This document shows, piece after piece, positions 11,372-21,933 of a DNA stretch of 64,000 nucleotides (position 1 is its first letter; every line of letters begins with the position of its first letter). This DNA comes from Adiantum capillus-veneris. Its lineage: Eukaryota > Streptophyta > Polypodiopsida > Polypodiales > Pteridaceae. The stretch covers positions 82,507,760 to 82,571,759 of the forward strand of contig CM043948.1 of the NCBI GenBank assembly GCA_014529385.2, given 5' to 3'. The position numbers and the translations under genes were made by a program. Below the pieces are notes generated by a model. That model had not been told where the DNA came from and did not search any database. It saw only the letters and a list, made by a program, of their open reading frames with translations.

Positions 11372-12203
11372 GTGGACTCAAATTTTAGCGACGTGGATGT
11401 ATGTGTAAATACGTGTATGCCTACTCAATTTTTCAATGAGGATGGCTACAACATAATTCCCATCCAAATGATTTCGACTTTCAATATTAAAGATGAGATT
11501 GAGGAACCGAAGGACTTGATGGAAGCTCAACAAGTCTTTTCAGACCTCTACTATGATGCAACAGATGAGTTAGATGAATACTCACCTACCTTAGAAGATT
11601 CAGGGTCAGAGAAAGAATATATGAGAGCTAAGATACTCTTGAAAGGAGGGGGGGAAAAGTTTTTTGACTTTCCTAACCAAAAATCAAGAAGACAAAAATG
11701 GTATAGACGAAAAAGAGACACTAGAAACGTTAAAACACGACCTATGCTATCAGTCTCTAGTAGAACACAATTCCTGATGCCGATAGATGCACATGATTGT
11801 GTCAAGGACAAAATCACTAGCAGATATCCTTCTTTGAAAATCCAAAAATATTGAAAACATCGAGAAAAACAAGGAAGGATACTCCAGCAAAACCAAAAAA
11901 AAGGACAAGGAGCCAATCATGACACGAGTTGAGTGGAAAAAGAAGTATCAAGAGTTGAAAAAAGCTCTAAAGGAGATATATACGACCGAAATGGAAACCA
12001 CAGAAGAGGATGGTAAGGATGTAATGAGTGTTCCATCCCATTACAAAAAGTATACTCTCCAAGATCGAAAAATCATAGTCGAACAACCTGTTAGGGAATT
12101 ACGAAAACAGGGTGAGTCCTATGAAGGGCTTGAGAACGCAAAAAAGATAGACTTGGCTGAACCAGGGGAAGAACCTACGCCTGCCTACATTGAAAATGCC
12201 TAA
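11372..12203 (+). pseudogene. Protease-RT linker region of the Ty3 relic
   Basis: Two acidic/basic ORF pieces. The second (11,919-12,203) ends DLAEPGEEPTPAYI, the pre-RT linker seen in many plant Ty3 elements just before the RT N-terminus. A related linker is readable near 20,850-20,890, showing that the two relics belong to related elements. No enzymatic motif lies in the first piece. Confidence 0.6.
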
Positions 12204-12209
12204 TAGAGG

Positions 12210-12625
12210 AGGAAGAAGAGCTTTTGCTAAGCTTGCTAAAAGAATACCGAAACATATTTGCTTGGTCTTACAAGGATCTCAAGGAAAAATTGAGGAGCCA
12301 TGCTTTTAAAGAATATCTTAGGAAATTCTTGAAAGTGTATATGGATGATCTATGTGTACATTCATCAATCCAATATGATCATTTTGAACACCTAAAAAAA
12401 GTGTTCGAAAAATGTAGACTTTATAGGATTTGCATAAATCCTGAAAAGTACACATTCATGGGTAGACAAGGAAAAATTCTTGGACATATAGTGTCTAAAA
12501 ATGGCATAGCTATTGATATTGAAAAAATTCATGTCATTGCTGATTTGCCTAGACCAACAACAGTCAAGGGGGTTCAAGCCTTCATGGGGCATTGTGGATA
12601 TTACAAACGGTTCATTTACATGTAA
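12210..12625 (+). pseudogene. Ty3 reverse transcriptase with a large internal deletion
   Basis: The frame begins LLSLLKEYRNIFAWSYKDLK (RT entry), then jumps to SHAFKEYLRKFLKVYMDDLC. The fingers and much of the palm are therefore gone, while the catalytic YMDD box (about 12,341-12,352) and the thumb start LGHIVSKNG are retained. Compared with the fuller copy at 20,900-21,620, roughly 0.5 kb has been lost. YMDD in a Ty3 element, rather than YIDD or YLDD, resembles Athila/Tat-type elements. Confidence 0.8.
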
Positions 12626-12644
12626 GCTATAAATTGCAAAACCC

Positions 12645-12920
12645 ATGTATAGCTTGATTACACACTTTGAATGGACCAAGGCATGTGAAGAATCCTTCAT
12701 GAAGCTTAAGCAAGCTCTCACCTCAGCTCCAATATTGAAAGCACCAAATTGGAATAAGATATTCCACATACATGTAGATGCTTCCAATTTTGCTATCAGT
12801 TGTGTACTAGCTCAACCAGGAGACGGGAAAATTGACTTTCCTATTTCTTATGCTAGCCGACAGTTGAACATGGCAGAAAAGAATTACACTACCAAAGTGA
12901 TAGGTGTGACTTGTGTATAG
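12645..12920 (+). pseudogene. Ty3 RNase H N-terminal fragment
   Basis: HVDASNFAISCVLAQPGDG carries the first catalytic Asp of RNase H, followed by ISYASRQLNMAEKNYTT. The coding sequence breaks off at about 12,920, where unrelated minus-strand sequence starts. The connection to the preceding thumb contains a stop. Confidence 0.75.
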
Positions 12921-13148
12921 GTCGGTTAAAGTTTTTGTTTGTAGTTCATGCTCCCAGTTTTTGTTTAGAAATGCTCCATCTAGAATTGAGGTGCTAGGGG
13001 TGTTCTTTTGAACTAGATGCCATGTGGCACTCTATGGGTCAACCCTTAATGGTTGCTAATTCAGGAGCACTCGATTGCTCGCTAGCATGGATGTTGACAT
13101 AGGGGCTTTCGCTTTTAACTCTCTCCTTTGCTCTGCCTTGCGTAGGCT

Positions 13149-13675
13149 CTAGATTTCCTTTTTCCTAGCCGCAATGATATATCGCTCAACCTCTTGCACT
13201 TTGGCAAGGCTTCTCCCATCAGGTAATATAATCTCCAAGGGAAATAACTCTAAAGAGTCAGGGGATGCAGTGAATGGAGTATCCACGTGCGCACTCTCCA
13301 GGAGCATGGGGTCTACATTGGTCATGAATAGTGAATCTACTTCCCCACCCCCTTCATTCACATCGCTAGCTCCATGTTCGAAGTGAGTGGCTCTACTCAA
13401 AGTCTCTTTCAAGCGGCTAAGCATACTCGGTCCAGACCGTGGGCCCATGGCATGCATGTCTTGGCCTGAACTATCAGAATTAGGCATCTGGTAACCTTCC
13501 ATGATGTCGTAGTCAGAGGAAGATTCACTGGATGCAATATGTGGGTCCTGAGTGATACTACCTTGGGTTCCTGTTGAGGCCTAAAGCCTAAGGTGGAGGA
13601 ATAATGAGTGCCCACGTAAATGGAGACACTCTCTATGTGCTCGTCCTCTAGCACATGACCAGAGCATAGGGGCAT
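13149..13675 (-). pseudogene. Unrecognised acidic ORF, possibly the gag start of a minus-strand Ty3 element
   Basis: The minus frame is open from about 13,590 to 13,149. It is rich in Ser, Asp and Glu (for example SSESSSDYD) and ends LAKVQEVERYIIAARKKEI. No domain was recognised. On the minus strand it lies downstream of an LTR, a primer-like site and a low-complexity leader (15,265 to 14,100), which is where gag would be. A stop in the upstream frame and the lack of capsid motifs leave this open. Confidence 0.35.
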
Positions 13676-13923
13676 GTGAACTCAATACTCTAGAAACATT
13701 GGTGAGTGCTCATGAAGGCCGCTCACCTAGTTTTTAGGTGTTTACAACCCAAATTTTTTCTTATTTTTGGTCCTTTTTCCTAACCAAGCCACGGAATATG
13801 GCGTGTGATAGATCAAAATAAGCTCTTGGCTAAAGGGGCGTGCCGTGATTTACAACCTCAATTTGGTTACATAAAGCCCTCAGAATCCTAAAAACAATCT
13901 TTTCCTAGTCGGGGAGAAGGCTA

Positions 13924-14085
13924 GAATTAGTAAGTCCAAAGGGTAAGTGTGAAGGGGATGGTGGAGGACTTGAGGAACTTGTCTCACATGCCCTCCCTTC
14001 ACTTGAATTAGTAAGTCCAAAGGGTAAGTGTGAAGGGGATGGTGGAGGACTTGAGGAACTTGTCTCACATGCCCTCCCTTCACTT
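13924..14085. repeat. Perfect 81-bp tandem duplication
   Basis: The 81 bases at 13,924-14,004 (starting gaattagtaagtccaaaggg) are repeated at 14,005-14,085 with no mismatch seen. Exact identity implies a recent event in otherwise old sequence. Confidence 0.9.
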
Positions 14086-14099
14086 GAGGTCCTAGTCTT

Positions 14100-14632
14100 T
14101 ATATATAAAGTGGTGTGTATAGTATATCATAAAATTGAGGACTCAGGCCTAAGCCTGAGCTTGTGATCCTTCCTTTTAAGTAAGACTTTTTTATTTTTAT
14201 TTTTGTTTTCAAAAAGAAAAACTCAATATATTTGAGTGTTTTCTTTTATAAAAAAACTTTTTTGTGTAGATAATGTTGCGCGTGGACGACAAGCTCGCAC
14301 ACGCACACAACAACTCATAGTAACTCTGTCTAACCTCTTTACAACTAACACAACTAATTACCTCTGCTCACACACTGTCTAACACAAAATTGCACATTGT
14401 CTACACTAACTACTGCACACTAACTAACTAACAGATCTACTAGCACCTGCACATTACAAATCTAACAAAAACAAGTACACTCCAGCACTTAACAGAACTT
14501 AGAAAAACTTGTTAGAACTGCACATTACAGTAACTTAACAGTTCTCACACAACTCAGCAAAAAACTAGAAATGGTAGAAGCGAAGGCTTCCTGAGGTAGC
14601 ACTGACTGCTCCTCAAGCTTAGTGCAATGCAG
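14100..14632 (-). other. Low-complexity leader of the minus-strand LTR element
   Basis: Read on the minus strand, the segment after the primer-like site is a series of short irregular motifs (TGTTAGT, AATGTGCAG, TAGTTAG) without coding potential. The same type of leader follows the plus-oriented LTR at 16,440-16,540, supporting homology of the two arms beyond the LTRs. Confidence 0.5.
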
Positions 14633-14650
14633 TCTCCGATAGCGGTGCCA
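14633..14650 (-). promoter_or_regulatory. Primer-binding-like site, tRNA-Asp type
   Basis: The minus-strand TGGCACCGCTATCGGAGA matches 13 of 18 positions of TGGCGCCGTTGCCGGGGA, the complement of the plant tRNA-Asp 3' end used by Athila-like elements. All mismatches are transitions, as expected from cytosine deamination. Confidence 0.6.
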
Positions 14651-14654
14651 AAAA

Positions 14655-14892
14655 TGTGTACTTTGCCGTACGTGTCGGAGGATGGAAACTTGCATGTGCA
14701 CTATGTGCGAGTCTCAAAAGGCTGCAAGCACACAACTAGACAGTCATAGCAAGCTCAAAGAAACAATGGTGTGTCACTCATTGCTCAATGCTTGTGTTAT
14801 GAAGGACCCTGTGCTACGAAGAAGAAGGAGCCCCCGTCGATGTCGCGCTCAATCGCCTCGGCGCCATCAATGTTGCTGCAATGCTCGATCAC

Positions 14893-14975
<83 letters not shown>

Positions 14976-15358
14976 AGCACACGAAGGAGGAGAAGACCGA
15001 GATGGAGCAAGAGCACTTCTTACCTTACACCTTAGAGAATGAGGAATTTTAGGTCAAATGGACCTTTTACAAGAGTTTGACCCATTCACACATGGGCGTC
15101 CACAGTGGGGCCGATCGTTGCAAAACTATCGTAAATAAGATGAGTGGTGCACCTCTCATCGGCGATCACCTACACACCTATTGGACCAACAAGCCCAGTC
15201 CATGACTCAATCAAATAATTATGAGGTGTCCGTCGAAGGTGATAGGGTGTCCATGAGGGTTAACAAGGCTCTTCGTGAGAGCATGACTCAATCAAATAAT
15301 TATAAGGTGTCTGTCGAAGGTGATAGGGTGTCCATGAGGGTGTCCATGAGGGTTAACA
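14655..15358 (-). mobile_element. Minus-oriented LTR, left arm of an inverted LTR pair
   Basis: On the minus strand the LTR starts TGTTAACCCTC (at 15,265, or 15,358 counting a tandem duplication of the edge) and ends just before the primer-like site at 14,650. It is the inverted counterpart of 15,763-16,363. Shared blocks include cctacacacctat, the GA run, tgtgtgcttgca and the primer-like site. The 5' edge is duplicated with an 81-base period (15,201 and 15,282); each copy includes a few bases of adjoining copia coding sequence. Confidence 0.75.
14895..14972. repeat. (CT)n followed by (AC)n microsatellite
   Basis: A long CT run (14,895-14,936) followed by an AC run (14,940-14,972), inside the left LTR arm. 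The right arm has only a GA run and a short GT-rich piece at the matching place, so the AC tract expanded separately. Confidence 0.95.
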
Positions 15359-15762
15359 AGGCTCTTCGTGAGAGCATCTGCGGGGTTGTCGTCAGTGTGA
15401 ACGTTGACGACCTCGATGCGCTTGCCAACCAATGCATTTTGTATGACATGGTATCTGACCTCTATGTGTTTTGACTTTGAGTGAAACACCGGATTCTTTA
15501 CCAAAACAATGACACTCTGACTATCATAATGCAGTACTGGAACCTCGTGAATGCCCAAATCTCCCACTAGATGAGCTAACCATATGGCTTCCTTGCTTGC
15601 GTTAGACGCAACAACATATTCTGCCTCAGTGGTAGATGAAGACGTGCAGTCTTGGAGACACAATCTCCAAGAGATAGCTGCTCCAACAAACATGAACACA
15701 TAGCCAGATGTGGATCCTCTACGATCCGCATAATCCACATCCGTGTAACCTACAATAGATCC
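15359..15762 (-). pseudogene. Ty1/copia RNase H fragment caught between two LTRs
   Basis: Minus-strand frame: GYTDVDYADRRGSTSGYVFM, then SSSTTEAEYVVASNASKEAIWL, then KHIEVRYHVIQ and DNPADALTKSL. This is nearly a whole copia RNase H domain without an internal stop. It starts directly at the TGTTAACC edge of the right LTR and ends directly at the TGTTAACC edge of the left LTR, so it is bounded on both sides by 5' LTR ends of a Ty3-type family. The rest of the copia element is absent. Confidence 0.85.
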
Positions 15763-16079
15763 TGTTAACCCTCACGGACACCTTATCACCTTTGATGGAT
15801 GCCTTATTATTTATTTGATTGAGTCATGGGTCGGGCTTGTCGATCCCATAGGTGTGTAGGTGATTGCCGATGAGAGGCGCACCACTTATTCCATTTTTAC
15901 ATGATTTTTACTATGACCAGCCACTGTGGGCATCCATGTGTGAATGGGTCAGACTCTTATAAAAGGTCTATTTGACCTAAAATCCTCATTCTTTGAGGTG
16001 CAAGCTAAGAAGTTCTCTTTATCTACTTCTATCTTCTCCTCCTTCGTGCGCTCATGTGTGTATATGTGTGTGTGCATGC

Positions 16080-16131
<52 letters not shown>

Positions 16132-16363
16132 GAGCATTGTGGCGGCATCGAAGGCGGCGAGTCGGTTGAGCACGGCGGTGGCAGCGGCTCCTTCTTCTTC
16201 GCGGCACAAGATCCTTCAAGATGGAAGCATTGAGCGGTGAGTGACATACCATTACCCCTTTGAGCTTGCTAGGAGTGACTAGTTGTGTGCTTGCAACCAT
16301 TCATGGCTTGCACATGGTGTTTTGGCAAGTTCCCAACCTCCGACATGTGTGGCAAACCGCACA
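15763..16363 (+). mobile_element. Plus-oriented LTR, right arm of the inverted LTR pair
   Basis: The LTR starts TGTTAACCCTCACGG at 15,763 and ends about 5 bases before the primer-like site at 16,369. It contains a long GA run (16,081-16,129) flanked by sequence matching the left arm in reverse complement. Primer-like site, leader and RNase H/integrase follow downstream on the same strand, so this LTR is the 5' LTR of the relic running to 18.2 kb or beyond. Confidence 0.75.
16081..16129. repeat. (GA)n microsatellite
   Basis: Uninterrupted GA run within the plus-oriented LTR. Confidence 0.95.
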
Positions 16364-16368
16364 TTTTT

Positions 16369-16386
16369 TGGCACCACTGTTGGGGA
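16369..16386 (+). promoter_or_regulatory. Primer-binding-like site, tRNA-Asp type
   Basis: TGGCACCACTGTTGGGGA matches 13 of 18 positions of the tRNA-Asp complement, again with transitions only. It follows the plus LTR by a few bases. Confidence 0.6.
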
Positions 16387-16534
16387 CTGCCTTGCACTAA
16401 GCTTCAGGAACACTCGGTGCTACTTCATGAAGCTATTCACTTCTATCATTATTGTTTTTTTTATAGTTGTGTTAGATCTGTTAGTGGCTACAATGTGCAG
16501 GTTTTAGCAGGATTTGTTAGCTCTATTAAGTGCT

Positions 16535-16870
16535 ACAATGTACATACTGATGCATCAAACTTTGCTATTGGGTGTGTTCTAACTCAGCCAGGAGAACATA
16601 AATTAGACTACCCCATTAGCTTTGCAAGTCGTCAATTGAATGATGTTGAGAGAACCTACAACACCAGAGAGCGGAAAGGTTTAGCTACGATTTATGTAGT
16701 AAAGAAATTTCGCTACTACCTTCTTGCCAACAAGTTCGTTTTCTATGTGGATCATCAAGCATTGTTGTATCTAGTAAATAAATCTGGTTCCACGAGAATA
16801 ACTACATGATAGTTATAAATTCTTCTTAGCTTTGATTTTACCGTTGTGGTGAGACCTGATAAAACACACG
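16535..16870 (+). pseudogene. Ty3 RNase H relic
   Basis: HTDASNFAIGCVLTQPGEH and ISFASRQLNDVERTYNTRER are followed by YYLLANKFVFYVDHQALLYL, giving most of the RNase H fold, including catalytic Asp positions. It begins only ~150 bases after the primer-like site, so gag, protease and RT have been deleted; a repeated gctacaatgt at about 16,488 and 16,531 flanks the junction. Stops occur near 16,808. Confidence 0.8.
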
Positions 16871-18207
16871 TCATGGCAGATCATTTGTCTCGCATATCCA
16901 ATGGTGAAGCCCCTACTAGAATTGATGATGAATTGCCCGATACTTTCCTATTCCTAGTAGAGACCCTGCTTGAATGGAGTGAGAAAATTATGAACTTTTT
17001 AGTTAATGGTTTCCCATCCAAACATCTTCGTAAGGATATAGCTCGAAAACTACTAAAGGAATGTGAACCTTATTTTCTAATTGAAGGAACTCTCTACAAG
17101 CTAGGGAAGGATGGCATTCTTAGACATTGTGCTCGTGAGGATGAGTATTTATTCATACTGCACGAAGCCCACATGGATGTAGCCGGAGGATATTTTTCAG
17201 GAAAACTAACGAAAGGTGTTGCAATTAAGCTATTGGTGGCCTACCTTATTCAAGGATGCATCACTTTTTGCAAAAGGGTGTGATGAATGCCAATGTTACA
17301 AGATCACACAACGAAAGGATAAGATGCCCTTACATCCTACTAAAGTGACTCAACCATTTGAAAAATGGGCTTTAGACTTTGTAGGCCCAATTAGTCGGGC
17401 AACTCGTAACACTCAATCTCGATATATTATTGTTGCCACTGACTATGTGACAAAGAGGGCGGAAGCCAAGGCAACACACAAAGTTGATGCAAGGTCAACT
17501 GTTGAGTTTCTCTTCGAGAACATTATTACAAGATTTGGTTGTTTCTTTGAGATTGTGAGTGACAATGGTACTCATTTTATAAGGGGGGTGATAAAGGAAC
17601 TCATGACAAACTTCATGATAGCCCACCATAAGTCCACGCCATATTATCCACAAGCAAATGGCCACAAGCTGAGAGCACTAACAAGACCTTAATTTCTATC
17701 TCGACCAGAATAGTGGAAGCTCATCGCACATGTTGGAATTTGAAGCTGACGTCAGCTCTATGGGCTTATCGTACTGCTTACAAAGTGGCTATTAATTGTA
17801 CACCATTCAAGATGGTATATAGCCAAGGAGCAGTCATGCCATGGGAGTTTGTAATTCCTAGTCTACAGGTAGCTTCACAAGAAGGTTGGGATGGTAACCC
17901 TTTAGTTGAGCGTTTATATATCCTTGAGAGGTTAGACAAAGAAAGGCAATTGGCAATTGTGCAAAATGCACTTGTGGAGAAAGATAGGAGAAAGAAATGG
18001 TTTGACCGTCATCTAAAGAACAAAGATATCAATGTTGGTGATAAAGTCTTTATGTATGGAGTGCGTAACAAAAATAAAAAGTTGAAATATGTAGGAAAAG
18101 TACCATATAGAGCATGCAAAATCACCCCACAAGGTACCATTCGTGTGGAAACTCTTGATGGAGTTGAAACCATTGGATTCCTCAATGAGAGTAAATTTAA
18201 AAGATAG
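16846..18207 (+). pseudogene. Ty3 integrase relic
   Basis: The frame opens with MADHLSRI (the RNase H-integrase linker) and a degraded zinc-binding domain (HEAHMDVAGGYFSG, then CDECQCYK in a shifted frame). The core follows: WALDFVGPI (first Asp), VSDNGTHF (second Asp), and a frameshift exactly at the NGQAES motif (about 17,660), where an extra dinucleotide sits before the catalytic Glu. The C-terminal part continues open to 18,207 (WAYRTAYKVAIN, then VGDKVFMYG). Two small indels would account for the breaks, so this is one of the better preserved pol segments here. Confidence 0.85.
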
Positions 18208-18413
18208 TAGGATCCTTTAAGCCAAGAGGAGCTACGTGCCATCCATTAAAAAAAGGCAGCCAAGGCACAAGTAGAATTGAAAAAGATACAAGCTCAAGTT
18301 GAGGCTAATGAGCGACAGACGTAGAGGCAAACCTTGGAGTCACACATGCATTTCACGATGAAACAGATGATGATTGGTCGCACTCTAACACACATCTACG
18401 ATACCCTATTGAG

Positions 18414-18837
18414 TTAAATAGCACTTATGGGAAAGTGCTATATAACGTCTTATTAGACATTGGTGCTAAATATAATCTGCTATCATATGGAGTGTGGTGT
18501 CAGTTAGGAAAGCGATCTCTAGTTGAGAGTACTATCCAAGTCAAGGGTATCAACAAGAAAAAAACTAAGGTTTTTGGCATCTGGCACACTTTTGTCAGTT
18601 ATGACAACACTTTTGGTCATGCCTACTGGAACTATGGAAGGCAATATATACTTAGGACGAACGTGGATGAAAGCAACCAAATGCGCTATTGATTGGGGGA
18701 CTGGGAGTGTCACAACACAAAAACCAACTCTTAGCCCTGCCACTCAAGCGATAGTCCCTGAGATATCACCTCTTGAGAAAATACAACCCAAAATAGTGCA
18801 TGTCCAAGAGGTTGAACCATCTGTAACTATAGCCTAA
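18414..18837 (+). pseudogene. Retropepsin-like domain downstream of the integrase
   Basis: The + frame has VLYNVLLDIGAKYNLLSYGV around 18,432-18,491, which matches the retropepsin active-site region but with D-I-G in place of D-T/S-G. After a frameshift near 18,590 it has YLGRTWMKATKCAIDWGTG near 18,648-18,704, the motif close to the protease C-terminus. A normal Ty3 protease lies between gag and RT, whereas this one is ~200 bases 3' of the integrase end. It may be the start of another element that lost gag, or an accessory ORF in the position where Athila-like elements keep an env-like ORF. Confidence 0.6.
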
Positions 18838-20230
18838 CCCTCTAGAGCTTCAACTTCTGTAGTTGAAACAAAGCTTGAGACACACAAAACTCATCGTGCT
18901 ATAACAAAGAAAACATACAAATGGGTCCCTAAAGCTTCTTTCGCAACCATTTTTTATGCTAAAAACAGAGGCCTTGTAAGAGACGCCCCACTCGCTCCGA
19001 GAAATATACGAAAACGTTGCGTAGGATTCCTAAACAACTATTGGAAGCCCAAGGCTACTATGAAGGGAATGATTAAATCTGGGTGCCTAAACATAGATTG
19101 TGTTCTAACTTGTAACCTATAGTCCCATGTGAGCCAAATCCTGTAGAACGATAAAGTCGATTGAAGACCGTGGGAAGGGAAAGATCACAGAACACTATAC
19201 ACCTGATCTGGAGCTAGTTTGGGTACCCAAGCAAGAACGACTTGTTTTTATCAGCTCAAACATAGAAAAAACAAATGAAGCTTCTTGCCCTTCATGTAGT
19301 TCATATACGAAAATACAAGCTTCAAGACAACCTCCACCTACCATTGTACATATCCATACAAACAAGAAATAATTTGCACCTCTTGTTGTAAGAGTACCTT
19401 ACCACCCTTACAACTAGATGAAACGCTTAGGGTGGTTGAAAACTATTGGTCAAAGTCTTCACCCATAACAACTTGGAACATTTGGTTTCAAAAGGTGACA
19501 ACATCGTTTTCCAAAATGTATGATCTACCTAAGAGTGTTTGGTGACATCCATCATTCACTTGCTCCCCTCTTAACCTTCCTCCCAGACATCTCAATCTCC
19601 CAATCTTAGGGAATGTATATATATATAGCCCTATACTCAAGAAAACAAAAATAAAAAAGTAAAAGAGCAAGAGCCACCAAACAAGAAATTGGAAGCCTAT
19701 AAATTATAATACACGACCCAAAAATCATAATAACACATTATGCACAAGGACACGACATTTTGGCATGACCCTTATAATATTTGCACACTAACCAAGATCT
19801 ATCTGTGTGTACAGATATGGCTAGTATGCTAGAGCCATCCACTCATGCCTTGGGTGAGAGGTGCCCTCTTTACTTTTCACAAGTGTTTCACATAGTCTAC
19901 CCAGTGCTTGCCTGTGAATGGGATTTGGTAGATGCTCTAGCGTGTGAGAAGAATTTTGAGGAATTAGAATGGCTGATACGTCTCTTGACCACAACTGATC
20001 CCTAATTAGTAGAGAATTTCTCTCGGATTGCACAAGCTTACCCTTTTGACCAAGATAACTATAGATGTTAGTAAACATATGTACCTCTAATGATGAGGAA
20101 GATTTACATGATTACACGGATGGCACGTATGGTCACACGGATAATGATTTTTTTTTCTTGACGATGACAAGGATAGGGGTTTAGACCAAGGGCTACCCGC
20201 CTATCTATTCAATATCTTGTTCCCTTGAAT
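18838..20230 (+). other. 3' region of the Ty3 relic with short broken ORFs
   Basis: Short frames encode pieces containing a recurrent W-V-P-K motif (about 18,922, 19,080 and 19,220, in three different frames), and an acidic piece near 20,080-20,150. A tatatatata run lies near 19,615. A purine-rich stretch (tctctaggggggtgcaaata, near 20,229) could be a polypurine tract. No LTR end was recognised, so assignment as a 3' untranslated region is tentative. Confidence 0.35.
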
Positions 20231-20639
20231 CTCTAGGGGGGTGCAAATAATTAGGTTAGGATTCCCTATGTTGTTTGATTGTGTTCAATGAAGGTTGGTG
20301 CCTCTTCCCACTGATGTGCCTCCTAGAGGTACTCCTTGTGTTTTCTAGTGTGTACAGGAATGATTGCAGAATTGCGATTTTGAACTTCATGGAATCTTTG
20401 TCTTGTTCACTCTTCGAATCGAGCACCATCATCAACACAAACAGATGTTTCTTGTCCATTAGCATTGTCTCTTGTCTTTCTTTTTAGCATCCATGTTTGT
20501 CTACTTTAACTGTGATTGGTACCATAATATTCATCACATTTCTCGTTTCAAACATTAGATTCAATACAAATTTATGTCATAGTCCCTTGTCTAGGTTTAT
20601 GAATCAAGCAGTCTAGCTAAGCTAGTTTGACCAAGATAG

Positions 20640-21933
20640 GCGTTAGAGATCTTCTCTAAATACATGGGAAATGCCTTCCTAATTGTCAATGATTACTTAG
20701 AGGTTTGGACTATTGAAATGGAGAGTGGAGAATCTGACTCAGACAAGTTTGATGCACCCTCTCATTACAAAAAATACACCTATGCGAGAGCCGAGGTAGC
20801 TAGGAGCGTCATATGATGGACCTGAGAATGCAAAAACGATAGATTTGGTAGAATCAGGAGAAGAATCGAAGCCAGCTTACATCACCACATACCTTACCGA
20901 GGAAGAAGAATGACTATTGATAGATACCCTCAAACAATACAAGGATGTATTTTCTTGGTCTTTGAAAGATTTGAAAGGGGTAGATCCTAACATTTTTCGA
21001 CACACCATCCCTTTGAAGAGCGATTCAAGATCCTGTTGACAACATCCCTACATCTACAATGAAACTTTTGCAAAAAATTAAAGAAGAGATAAAAAAACTA
21101 AACGAAGCAAAGTTTATCTATGAGATTGAACACACGGAGTGGGTGTCACCAATAGTTGTGGTGCCTAAACAGAATGGCAAATTATAAGTGTTTATAAATC
21201 TTAGGCAAGTAAACGCTGCTATAATCTGAGACAAATATCCCTTACCCATCACATATCATGTGACTGAAAGAGTCTCTAGAAAGGAGGCCTACAACATTTT
21301 TGATGGCTTTCAGGCTACAACCAACTCACCATCAGATCGAAGGATCAACACAAAACCACCTTTCCAACAAAATGGGGCATATTTGCATATCGAGTGATTC
21401 CATTACGTCTAACCAATGCACCTGCCACATTCCAAAGGCTGACGAGTCATGCATTCCAGAAATATCTAAGACACTTCTTAGAAATTTATATGGATGACTT
21501 GTGTGTACATTTCCTTTGCAAAAATGAACAAGTAGATCGATTAAAGAAAATCTTTGAGAAATACAAAACATATCGTATCGACGTCAACCCTAAAAGTGTG
21601 TTTTCATGGTAAGACAAGGCAATATTCTAGGACATATTGTGTTCAAAAAATGACATTTCTACAGATCTTAAAAAGATATAGGAAAATTACATGTATGCGA
21701 TTATTGCTAAACCTCTCTACGCACTTATCACTAAGTTTGAGTGGAACGAAGAGTGTGAGAAAGCTTTTCAGCAATTGAAGCAAGGACTTATTTATGCTCC
21801 AAAATTAAAATCTCTTGACTGGAACAACATCTTTCGTGTCCACATAGATGCATCGGCTTATGCTATCAGTTGTATCTTGGCTCAAACTGGAGAAAACAAC
21901 ATGGATCTTTCGATGTGTTACTCCAGTAGATAG
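20640..21933 (+). pseudogene. Ty3 RT-RNase H relic (fuller copy)
   Basis: After a pre-RT linker (ESGEESKPAYI near 20,850) come DVFSWSLKDLKGVDPNIF (20,946-20,999), a shifted frame with EWVSPIVVVPKQNGKL, then [19 protein letters not shown] and IYMDDLCVH (catalytic YMDD about 21,488-21,499). The thumb is partly deleted near 21,650, and RNase H follows (HIDASAYAISCILAQTGEN) and ends at 21,933. Numerous stops and shifts are present. It is the same lineage as the relic at 12.2-12.9 kb but keeps the fingers and palm that copy lost. Confidence 0.8.

Noticed and set aside
13880-15362. CRISPR-like array from the evenly spaced 81-base repeats
   Set aside because: Only two copies each, no spacer-repeat alternation, plant sequence context; they are simple tandem duplications.
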